Shown here piece after piece: positions 18,238 to 24,965 of a DNA stretch of 64,000 nt. The first letter of the stretch is position 1. Each line of letters opens with the position of its first letter. Under the pieces are notes generated by a model. It saw only the letters and a program-made list of their open reading frames with translations, did no database searches and had not been told where the DNA came from. The stretch covers positions 4,912 through 68,911 of the forward strand of contig CAJUOI010000005.1 in assembly GCA_910588615.1 (NCBI GenBank), given 5' to 3'. This DNA comes from an uncultured Christensenellaceae bacterium (GTDB taxonomy: Bacteria > Bacillota > Clostridia > Christensenellales > Borkfalkiaceae). A program made the translations under genes and the position numbers.

Positions 18238-21165
18238 TTACCAAGGTCTGCCGTGGCACTTCTTATACTTGAGTCCGCTTCCGCAGGGGCAAGGATCGTT
18301 CGGTCCGACCTTCTTCAACTTTTTCTTGGTCGCGGGATTGTATTTCCCGGAACCGTTTGTTTTCAGCGCGTCGACGTTGACCGCCGCGGGCACGTCGGGC
18401 ACTGCGTCGGCCGCAGGCGCAGCTTTTTCCTTTGCTTTTGTCTCCGACTCGGGTGCATTTTCTTCGCTTGCTTCCGTTGCTTCGCTTGCCTTGCTCGGCT
18501 GCTGCGGGCGGGATACCGAAGGCATCACACGCTGCACGGGCTGCGGGCGCTCCTGAATCTGCGCTTTCAGCAAAATCGCAATCGTGCGCTCCTGAATACG
18601 TTCGATCATCTCGTCGAACATCGCGAAGCCTTCCTGTTTATACGCGATAACGGGGTCTATCTGACCCACCGCGCGCAAAACGATACCCTTGCGCAGACGG
18701 TCCATGGCGTCGATATGATCGATCCAGTTGGAGTCGACGACGCGGAGAAGCACGCTGCGCTCCACGTCGGAAAAGTTGACGGGAAGTTCCGCCTGAATAT
18801 TGGCGATCTTCTCCTCGTAGCATTTTTGCGTCTTTTCGGAAATGCGCTTGATTGCGTCATCGTACTCCCACTTTTCCAGCTTTTCGCGCGTGATATAGTT
18901 ACTTCCCTCGGGAATCAGCTTGCGCTCGATCGCCTCGTTCAAGTCGTCCTCGTTCCATTTCTCGGGCATCTGGTCGGCATTGACCGCTGCGCGTACCGTT
19001 GCCGCAACGTAGTCCGGAATATATTTCAGTACCTGATCGTGCACGCTTTCGCCCTTGATCACCTTCATGCGCTCTGCATACATAATCTTACGCTGATTGT
19101 TCATGACGTCGTCGTATTGCAGGACGTTTTTACGGATACTGAAGTTTCTGCCTTCGATTTGCTTTTGCGCATACTCGATTAAGCGGGACAGCAGTCTGGA
19201 TTCGAGGCTCTCGTCCTCCTCCATTTTTGCGCGGCTATAAATCGACTTCATCCGTTCACCGCCGAAACGCATCATCAAATCGTCTTCAAGCGAGAGGAAA
19301 AACAGCGACGCGCCCATGTCGCCCTGCCGTCCCGAACGACCGCGCAACTGGTTATCGATACGGCGGCTTTCGTGCCGTTCGGTACCGATAATGCACAGTC
19401 CGCCCGCCGCAATTACTTTCTGCTTTTCTTCGTCCGTCTTTTCCTTATATGAATCGTATAACGAACGGTAACGTTGACGCACTTGTTCCGTCGCCTCGTC
19501 GAGCTCCGCGTAGCTCGTGGCAAGCTCGATGGTTTCACGCTCGACGCCCTCTTCGCGCAAACGCTTTTTCGCGAGATATTCGGGATTGCCGCCGAGCAGA
19601 ATATCCGTTCCGCGACCCGCCATGTTGGTTGCAATCGTAACCGCGCCGAATCTGCCCGCCTGCGCCACGATTTCCGCCTCGCGCTCGTGGTTCTTTGCAT
19701 TCAATATATTGTGATGAATTCCGTTGCGGATCAAAAGACGGGAAATTTCTTCCGATTTCTCTACCGATACGGTACCCACGAGAATGGGCTGTCCCTTTTC
19801 GTGCCGCTCGGCAATCTCCCTGACGATCGCCTTCTTCTTACCGTCTACCGTCGCAAACACCCTGTCGTGCATGTCGATCCTCTTTATCGGTCTGTTGGTA
19901 GGAATCTCCACGACGTCGAGAGAGTAAATCGTACGGAATTCGCCCTCCTCCGTCTTGGCGGTACCCGTCATTCCCGAGAGTTTGCGGTAGAGTCTGAAAT
20001 AATTCTGGAAGGTAATCGTTGCAAACGTCTTATTCTCTTCCCGAATCTTCACCCCTTCCTTCGCTTCGATTGCCTGATGCAAGCCGTCGGAATAACGGCG
20101 TCCGATCATCAGACGCCCCGTAAACTCGTCGACGATGATGATTTCGCCGTCCTTGATAATATACTCTTCGTTGAGGTGGAAAAGATGATGCGCTTTAAGC
20201 GCCTGCTGGATATGGTGGTTGAGCGACTGGTGGGCGATGTCCGCCACATTGTCGATGTTGAAGAATTTTTCCGCTTTTTCCGCGCCGTATTCGGTAAGCT
20301 GAACCTGCTTGTCCTTCCGCTCGATAACGTAATCCCATTCGAGTTCCTCCGCCTTTTGCAGCTTCTGCGCGCTCGAATCGTTCTTTTTACGGTTCTTTTC
20401 CGCGTTTTCCGCGTCCTTCAAGTCGTCGTCGAAGCCGCCCTTCAACGTTCTCACGAAGCGGTCGACTTGCTCGTACAGCGAGGAGGATTGCTCGCCCTTA
20501 CCCGAAATAATGAGCGGCGTTCTTGCTTCGTCGATCAAAATAGAGTCCACCTCGTCGACGATGGCAAAGTTGAGCTCGCGCTGCACCATAAGCTTCAAGT
20601 CGGATTTCAGGTTGTCGCGCAGATAGTCGAACCCGAACTCGTTATTCGTTCCGTAAGTAATGTCGCATGCGTACGCCGCGCGCTTTTCGTCGTCTTCCAT
20701 ACCGGGGACGACCACGCCGACCGTAAGCCCCATAAATCTATGCACTTTGCCCATCCATTCCGCATCGCGGCGGGCAAGATAATCGTTGACCGTTACGATA
20801 TGCACCCCTCTGCCCGACAGCGCTTCGAGGTACGCGGGGAGCGTTGCAACAAGCGTCTTTCCTTCTCCCGTCTTCATTTCGGCGATCCGCCCCTGAAACA
20901 GACAGATGCCGCCGATAATCTGAACGCGGAAATGCTTCATGCCGAGAACGCGCGCGCTCGCTTCGCGCAGCGCCGCAAATGCGTCGGGGAGAATGTCGTC
21001 GAGCGTTTCTCCGTTTTTCAGCCGATCCTTTAAAATTCCCGTCTGCGCTTTCAGCTCCGCATCGCTCATTGCGGCGTACTTCGGTTCGAGCGCTTCTACC
21101 CGAAGCGCCTTCTTCGTCAGTTTTTTGATGCTTCTGCGGCTTTCTCCGCGCGTGATAAGACCCAT
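18238..21165 (-). CDS. secA: Preprotein translocase ATPase SecA
   Basis: SecA drives export of unfolded preproteins through SecYEG by ATP hydrolysis. The 975-residue protein shows the N-terminal MGLITRGESRRSIKKLTKKA, Walker A GEGKT (in MKTGEGKTLVATLPAYL), the DEAD-like box IVDEVDSILIDEART, NMAGRGTDI in the second helicase domain, and the C-terminal zinc-binding SEC-C tail PCPCGSGLKYKKCHGRPW. It is longer than the roughly 840 residues of Bacillus SecA. The extra length comes from a charged insert around residues 240-300 (GGFDDDLKDAENAEKNRKKN) near the preprotein cross-linking domain, and an Ala/Glu-rich linker before the zinc tail. It is the first gene of a secA-prfB-tsaD run with its own promoter. 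The giant MBG and LRR proteins in this window are likely clients. Confidence 0.98.
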   Translation of the reverse strand: MGLITRGESRRSIKKLTKKALRVEALEPKYAAMSDAELKAQTGILKDRLKNGETLDDILPDAFAALREASARVLGMKHFRVQIIGGICLFQGRIAEMKTGEGKTLVATLPAYLEALSGRGVHIVTVNDYLARRDAEWMGKVHRFMGLTVGVVVPGMEDDEKRAAYACDITYGTNNEFGFDYLRDNLKSDLKLMVQRELNFAIVDEVDSILIDEARTPLIISGKGEQSSSLYEQVDRFVRTLKGGFDDDLKDAENAEKNRKKNDSSAQKLQKAEELEWDYVIERKDKQVQLTEYGAEKAEKFFNIDNVADIAHQSLNHHIQQALKAHHLFHLNEEYIIKDGEIIIVDEFTGRLMIGRRYSDGLHQAIEAKEGVKIREENKTFATITFQNYFRLYRKLSGMTGTAKTEEGEFRTIYSLDVVEIPTNRPIKRIDMHDRVFATVDGKKKAIVREIAERHEKGQPILVGTVSVEKSEEISRLLIRNGIHHNILNAKNHEREAEIVAQAGRFGAVTIATNMAGRGTDILLGGNPEYLAKKRLREEGVERETIELATSYAELDEATEQVRQRYRSLYDSYKEKTDEEKQKVIAAGGLCIIGTERHESRRIDNQLRGRSGRQGDMGASLFFLSLEDDLMMRFGGERMKSIYSRAKMEEDESLESRLLSRLIEYAQKQIEGRNFSIRKNVLQYDDVMNNQRKIMYAERMKVIKGESVHDQVLKYIPDYVAATVRAAVNADQMPEKWNEDDLNEAIERKLIPEGSNYITREKLEKWEYDDAIKRISEKTQKCYEEKIANIQAELPVNFSDVERSVLLRVVDSNWIDHIDAMDRLRKGIVLRAVGQIDPVIAYKQEGFAMFDEMIERIQERTIAILLKAQIQERPQPVQRVMPSVSRPQQPSKASEATEASEENAPESETKAKEKAAPAADAVPDVPAAVNVDALKTNGSGKYNPATKKKLKKVGPNDPCPCGSGLKYKKCHGRPW

Positions 21166-21221
21166 AAAGTATTGCTCCTTCCCGGAAACCCCCGCGGGAT
21201 TTCCTACACGTTATTTTAAAT

Positions 21222-21249
21222 AGTATAGATATACTAATCTATTTTACAA
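21222..21249 (-). promoter_or_regulatory. Candidate promoter of secA with a 7-base palindrome over the -10
   Basis: On the minus strand: TTGTAA (21249-21244), 16-base spacer, TATACT (21227-21222). The -10 lies inside a palindrome, TAGTATA-GA-TATACTA (21221-21236), which could be an operator or only an AT-rich coincidence. The start codon is at 21165. Confidence 0.5.
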
Positions 21250-21334
21250 TAATTTAAAAAAAACGCAAAGCATTTTTAGGTGCTTTTCGAGAATTTCGTA
21301 TCGATTACACAAAAAATCGGGATTTTTGCGTCGA

Positions 21335-21370
21335 AATTTTAAACCCGCGCTTTTTCGCGCGGGTTTTCCG
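21335..21370 (-). terminator. Terminator after the DeoC-like gene
   Basis: Perfect 10-base arms AAACCCGCGC (21341-21350) and GCGCGGGTTT (21357-21366) with a 6-base loop. The stem starts a few bases after the stop codon at 21373 and is followed on the minus strand by an AT-rich run. It separates this gene from the secA promoter. Confidence 0.75.
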
Positions 21371-21372
21371 TT

Positions 21373-22164
21373 TCAATTTTCGTTCTCCGTTCCCCGGTCT
21401 GCCGTATCGCCGCTTTCCGTTTCGGTTATGGGGATCCCCTCGACGAAGCCGCCCTCCTCCGCAGCGCAATACAATTCCTTTTCGATTTCAGCCGCGAAAC
21501 GCGTCATCCCCCGCGCCGCGCCCGCCTTTACGAGCAGACGCAGTTGCTCGGCGTTCTCTACGCCCGAAGCGTCTACGCGCACCCGTCCCGCGCTCAGCCG
21601 CACGGCGAGCATGATCAAATCGATTTCCCCGCGTACCGATACCGCGTCTGCTTTGGCTTCGCACGCCGCTCGCACACCCCGCTCTATCTCCGCCTCGCTC
21701 AGCGAACGGTCGTCGAGCGAATAGACCAGCACACACTTCTTCACCGAGCGCTTCACGCGCCTGATTTCCCGCTTCAAATAGGCGAAGTTCCCGCCGAAAA
21801 GGGCGGAGTAGCAGGGCACGAGCCGTATCTCCTTGGCGCCCTGCCGCGCGGCACGCTTCGCCTCCGCTTTTTTTACGGAAATCAGACTTTCGCCCGTTCC
21901 GCCCGCCACACACGATACGATCGGCTCCCCTTCGCCCATTCGGCGCCGCGCCGCCGAAACGTTTACGGGAAACACTGCGATTGCCGCAGCCCCCGTTTTC
22001 TTTACGAGATCGCAGGCGGCATTCAGCGCGTACCGGTCAGTTTCCCGCCGCGCCGCGTCGATTTCCAAACGCTTCAAAGTAAAGGTTACCTCTCGCTCCC
22101 GCCGCTCTCTTTTAAACTCTTCGTATTCCGTAATTTCTTTTTTGGATAAAACCGTTCCTTCCAT
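21373..22164 (-). CDS. DeoC-like protein with lost catalytic residues
   Basis: 263 residues that follow the deoxyribose-phosphate aldolase (DeoC) barrel from about residue 30 to 225. VSCVAGGTGESLISVKKAEAK matches the DeoC segment with pattern VGFPLG...VKVAEA, and GAKEIRLVPCYSALFGGNFAYL matches GADEIDMVIN. However, the Schiff-base lysine region (family pattern VKTSTGF) reads VSVRGE, with Ser176 at the lysine position. The second lysine (pattern VKASGG) reads VRVDASG, with Arg196, and the conserved aspartate of the EID segment is Arg114. All three key positions are therefore lost, and aldolase activity is unlikely. The N-terminus adds a charged helix; the C-terminus has an acidic tail. It stands alone between two terminators or divergent genes. 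Possible roles (ligand binding or regulation) are inference. Confidence 0.75.
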   Translation of the reverse strand: MEGTVLSKKEITEYEEFKRERREREVTFTLKRLEIDAARRETDRYALNAACDLVKKTGAAAIAVFPVNVSAARRRMGEGEPIVSCVAGGTGESLISVKKAEAKRAARQGAKEIRLVPCYSALFGGNFAYLKREIRRVKRSVKKCVLVYSLDDRSLSEAEIERGVRAACEAKADAVSVRGEIDLIMLAVRLSAGRVRVDASGVENAEQLRLLVKAGAARGMTRFAAEIEKELYCAAEEGGFVEGIPITETESGDTADRGTENEN

Positions 22165-22248
22165 ACGAAGCGATTATTCCCGAAAACATTTAAAAATATT
22201 CTTTTCTTAGCTATTTTATGACAAAAAAAAGAGAGTACAATTCTTGGT

Positions 22249-22491
22249 ATGAATCTCCTCTCCGTTCAAGGAATGGGCGTCTTTTGGACGTGCTGCATTC
22301 TCCTTATCTGTATCATCCTCGTACACGCATTTCGCCTTGCGCGGCTCGGCTGGCGCACGCTTCGAAAAAAGCTTCCCCCCGAAAAGCCGAAACCCAAAGA
22401 ACCCGAGCCCGTGTACTACCTCGTCGAGAAAAAGAAAAAGCGCGCCAAAACGGAATACGATAAACCCAAACAAATCCGTTTTAAAGATTAG
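22249..22491 (+). CDS. Small single-pass membrane protein, 80 residues
   Basis: Begins MNLLSVQGMGVFWTCCILL, with one hydrophobic helix at about residues 8-28, then a basic, proline- and lysine-rich cytoplasmic tail (RKKLPPEKPKPKEPEPVYYL) ending YDKPKQIRFKD. Such a layout (short outer end, helix, Lys/Pro tail) is typical of small membrane proteins and is unlikely to arise from a shadow frame. The gene is on the plus strand, divergent from the DeoC-like gene and convergent with rsfS, whose last codons it overlaps by four bases (22488-22491). The ribosome site is weak (GAGAG, 13 bases upstream). Function unknown. Confidence 0.65.
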   Translation: MNLLSVQGMGVFWTCCILLICIILVHAFRLARLGWRTLRKKLPPEKPKPKEPEPVYYLVEKKKKRAKTEYDKPKQIRFKD

Positions 22492-22856
22492 CCCTTCGAC
22501 CCGGTATCGTCGTCCGTATACCGCTCGACGTTTCTTCCCGAATCCCAGAGCCGTTCGAGATAATAGAACAGGCGGGACTCCTCGTTGAAGATATGCACGA
22601 CAACGTCTCCGTAGTCGACGACGCCCCAGCGCCCCTCGCGCAATCCCTCCTTGCGCAGAGCGGTTACTCCCGCTTTTTCCAACTCCTCTTCCACGTTGTC
22701 GCCGAGCGCGCGCACCTGCGTCGTGCTCGTTCCGCTTGCAATAACGAAGTAACTGCATACCACCGTTTGTTCGCCGACGTTCACCAACAGTATATCCTTC
22801 GCTTTTTTTGCCGCAAGCGCCTTTGCGCAAGCCTTCGCCAATTCATATCCTTCCAT
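22488..22856 (-). CDS. rsfS: Ribosomal silencing factor RsfS
   Basis: RsfS (YqeL/YbeB family) binds ribosomal protein L14 and blocks subunit joining when nutrients run low. This 122-residue copy starts MEGYELAKACAKALAAKKA and shows the family core: DILLVNVGEQTVVCSYFVIASG (around residues 22-43), then GRWGVVDYGDVVVHIF (around 75-90). The start is taken as ATG 22856, six bases after GAGG; an upstream TTG at 22862 lacks proper spacing. It follows the nadD-yqeK fusion by 47 bases, in the same order as yqeK-rsfS in Bacillus, with a near-perfect stem-loop in between. Confidence 0.95.
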   Translation of the reverse strand: MEGYELAKACAKALAAKKAKDILLVNVGEQTVVCSYFVIASGTSTTQVRALGDNVEEELEKAGVTALRKEGLREGRWGVVDYGDVVVHIFNEESRLFYYLERLWDSGRNVERYTDDDTGSKG

Positions 22857-22883
22857 AAACAACCTCTTTTTTGATTTTTTTAC

Positions 22884-22904
22884 GTATTATGCATGGCATA
22901 ATAC
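22884..22904. repeat. Inverted repeat, copy 1 of a two-copy intergenic element
   Basis: Perfect 9-base arms GTATTATGC and GCATAATAC separated by ATG. It abuts the nadD-yqeK stop codon (TAG, 22906-22904) and precedes rsfS. A second copy at 24896-24916 differs only at two central bases, and both copies share the flanks AC- and -TAT. No other copy was seen in the window. Confidence 0.8.
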
Positions 22905-24034
22905 TATGATTTTTTGCTTTTTATCCAATTATAAGCCTTTTTCGTCAGAGAATATATCTCGCAACCTTTGCTTTGATTCGCTTCAAGGTAGGCGTTCTGA
23001 TGCTCGAAACAGAGTAAAAGACACTCGTCCAAGTCCCGTTTCAACGCCGCGCGCAATCGTTCTACCTCGGGAAATTCGCGCCCCTCTTCCAACATATCCG
23101 CCAGAAAAATAAGCTTTCCCAGCGGCGTCATGTCCTCCCTGCCGCTCGTGTGATAACGGATCGCGTCGAGCACCTCCTCGTCCGTTACGCCGAATGCGTG
23201 CTCGGCAAGGTACGCACCCGTATATTGATGCACAACGGGCGCAGGCACGCCGTCGGGCAGAGAGAACCCGCAAAGTAAGGGCGACGACAGAGGAACGTAT
23301 TTTCCGCAATCATGCAACGCCGAGGCAAGGATCGCCTTCTTTTGGGAAATGCCGTAGCGGGGTGCGCACTCCGCCGCAAGCAGAGCAACGCGATAGCTGT
23401 GTTCCCGACGCTCCTGCTTTTCAAGTGCGAGCGCGGGCGCAATCGCAGGGTGCGTATACAGCCCCCTTTCGTCGATATACCGCCGTACTCCTTCGGGCAA
23501 ATCCTCCGTTTTCTTTCCGAAGGCAATCGCCACACGGATGCGGGTAGACGACACCTCCTCCCCGCAGAAAGGAACGGAAACAAAATCCCGATGAAAACGC
23601 GCCCGAAACCGCTCGTGCAAATCACAGGATAAATTCCCCCTCCCGCAAGCGGCAAGCGTAACGCAGGACAGAATCCGATCCGGCAGCTTCCAAGAAAAAA
23701 AATCTTCAAGCATATCCGCGCCCACGAGCCAGTACAGCTCCGCTCCCGCATACGCTTTTGCAAAGTACTCCGCCGTCAGATAAGTAAAGCTTGTATCCCC
23801 GCGGAATATTTCATGATCGCTGATTTGTGCCTTTTTTATCCCTTGAAAGGCGATTTCCGCCATTTCAAGTCGGTTTTCCGCAGAAGCAACCGCCCCGTTC
23901 CGCTTATGAGGCGCAACAAAAGATGGGATGATAACGATTTCGTCCAATGCAAGCGCGCGGATTGCCGCCGCAACGAGGCGCACGTGCTCTCTGTGGACGG
24001 GGTCGAAGGAGCCGCCGAACAGACCGACTCTCAT
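22904..24034 (-). CDS. nadD: Nicotinate-nucleotide adenylyltransferase fused to YqeK HD phosphohydrolase
   Basis: Two proteins that are separate in Bacillus are joined here in 376 residues. Residues 1 to about 190 are NadD, which makes nicotinate adenine dinucleotide from NaMN and ATP for NAD synthesis: MRVGLFGGSFDPVHREHV carries the nucleotidyltransferase GGSFDPxHxxH motif, and SSTRIR appears near residue 170 (ISSTxIR-type motif). Residues about 205-360 are YqeK, an HD-domain enzyme that cleaves Ap4A symmetrically into two ADP: REHSYRVALLAAE, ALHDCGKY (HD motif), VVHQYTGAYLAEH and AIRYHTSGREDM supply the metal-binding His/Asp set. The gene has a strong promoter and leads into rsfS. Fusion or adjacency of these genes is known in Firmicutes. 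Confidence 0.95.
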   Translation of the reverse strand: MRVGLFGGSFDPVHREHVRLVAAAIRALALDEIVIIPSFVAPHKRNGAVASAENRLEMAEIAFQGIKKAQISDHEIFRGDTSFTYLTAEYFAKAYAGAELYWLVGADMLEDFFSWKLPDRILSCVTLAACGRGNLSCDLHERFRARFHRDFVSVPFCGEEVSSTRIRVAIAFGKKTEDLPEGVRRYIDERGLYTHPAIAPALALEKQERREHSYRVALLAAECAPRYGISQKKAILASALHDCGKYVPLSSPLLCGFSLPDGVPAPVVHQYTGAYLAEHAFGVTDEEVLDAIRYHTSGREDMTPLGKLIFLADMLEEGREFPEVERLRAALKRDLDECLLLCFEHQNAYLEANQSKGCEIYSLTKKAYNWIKSKKS

Positions 24035-24060
24035 AATTTTTCACCATTGAACATACTTCA

Positions 24061-24089
24061 ATTATACAATATTTTTTCCCTATTTGCAA
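24061..24089 (-). promoter_or_regulatory. Promoter of the nadD-yqeK/rsfS unit
   Basis: On the minus strand: TTGCAA (24089-24084), spacer of 17 bases, TATAAT (24066-24061). The start site should lie near 24054, about 20 bases before ATG 24034. The same 90-base gap also carries whatever drives the divergent plus-strand membrane gene; no clear plus-strand promoter was found. Confidence 0.8.
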
Positions 24090-24124
24090 GTTTAATTTGC
24101 GCAAAACGCGTCAAAAATTACGGT

Positions 24125-24889
24125 ATGAAAAAAATAGATTTTCCCTTGATCGCCGACGTCCTCTTTTACGGCGTCGCCGCATTCTTTTTATCCGTCGGAT
24201 TTCTCAGGTACTTCAAAATTTCGCTTGCCCTTTCCGTAGCGCTCGCTTGTTTATTTGCTCTGTCTGCGGCAGGCATTGTCTTTCTCATTGCTTACCGAAA
24301 CCACCGCAAGCGCAACTTAAGCAAAAAAGAGCGGGAGGAACGCGACGCTCTCCTTTTACATCTTGCGCTTGAAAAAGAAGAGCGCGTCCGCGCCGCGTTG
24401 CTTCTTGCGTTCAAAGCGGACGGAAAGGAGAACGCGCACTGCGAGGGAGACGGCTTGGAGGCGGACGGATTATACCTGCCCCGCTTCTCCATGCAACCCA
24501 TCTCCGCCGATGAAATCGCAAAACTTATCCGCGAATATCACGGCTCACAGTTCACTCTCGTCTGCAACGATTTGACCGCAGAAGCGGAAAAACTGCTCGA
24601 TCGGTTCGGACTGAAAACCATGAAGGGAAACGAAATATACTCCCTTTTTTCCCGCACGGACACCGTCCCCTCCCCCTTGATTCTGGGCGAAGTTCCGCGC
24701 AAAAGCGCAAAGCGGACCTTTCGGCGAATCTTTTCCAAGAAGAGCGCGCGCCCGTTTTTTACGAGCGGAATTCTGCTGCTGTTTATGAGCCTGTTTACCT
24801 TCTTTCCCGTTTATTACCTCGTATCGGGCACCGTTCTCATGCTGCTCGCCGTAACCGTAAGAAGCTTCGGTTACGCCCAATCTACCTAA
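24125..24889 (+). CDS. Four-helix membrane protein of unknown function
   Basis: 254 residues, starting MKKIDFPLIADVLFYGVAAF. Two transmembrane helices sit near the N-terminus (about residues 8-28 and 35-58) and two near the C-terminus (about 205-225 and 228-248). Between them is a cytoplasmic region of about 150 residues with a basic/charged helix (KKEREERDALLLHLALEKEER) and a compact alpha/beta-looking part (ISADEIAKLIREYHGSQFTLVCND). The frame stays open upstream to 23813, but that part overlaps nadD, so the ATG with the hydrophobic N-terminus is preferred. The gene is divergent from nadD-yqeK, alone on the plus strand, and ends in a shared terminator. I do not recognise the family. Confidence 0.8.
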   Translation: MKKIDFPLIADVLFYGVAAFFLSVGFLRYFKISLALSVALACLFALSAAGIVFLIAYRNHRKRNLSKKEREERDALLLHLALEKEERVRAALLLAFKADGKENAHCEGDGLEADGLYLPRFSMQPISADEIAKLIREYHGSQFTLVCNDLTAEAEKLLDRFGLKTMKGNEIYSLFSRTDTVPSPLILGEVPRKSAKRTFRRIFSKKSARPFFTSGILLLFMSLFTFFPVYYLVSGTVLMLLAVTVRSFGYAQST

Positions 24890-24895
24890 AATCAC

Positions 24896-24916
24896 GTATT
24901 ATGTGTGGCATAATAC
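24896..24916. repeat. Inverted repeat, copy 2 of the two-copy intergenic element
   Basis: Arms GTATTATGT and GCATAATAC around GTG (one mismatched pair), seven bases after the stop of the plus-strand membrane gene. It matches copy 1 at 22884-22904 except at two central bases and has the same CAC/TAC-GTATT and AATAC-TAT flanks. Together the copies bracket a 2-kb block holding the nadD-yqeK fusion and the divergent membrane gene. Confidence 0.8.
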
Positions 24917-24928
24917 TATAAATATTTA

Positions 24929-24956
24929 AAAAATGCCCTCCTTTGGGGGCATTTCT
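24929..24956. terminator. Bidirectional terminator between convergent genes
   Basis: AAATGCCC (24931-24938) pairs with GGGCATTT (24947-24954). On the minus strand the stem is followed by six T bases, serving the NAD(P)H-hydrate repair gene that ends at 24966. On the plus strand it closes the membrane-protein gene ending at 24889, with a poorer U-tract. Confidence 0.85.
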
Positions 24957-24965
24957 CTTGTTGAT

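Noticed and set aside
19474..21033. 519-codon plus-strand frame inside secA
   Set aside because: Antisense to conserved SecA motifs; Arg/His-rich composition and no recognisable domain.
22165..22248. Promoter for the 80-residue membrane protein
   Set aside because: TACAAT occurs at a suitable place, but no -35-like box is at a proper distance, so no call was made.
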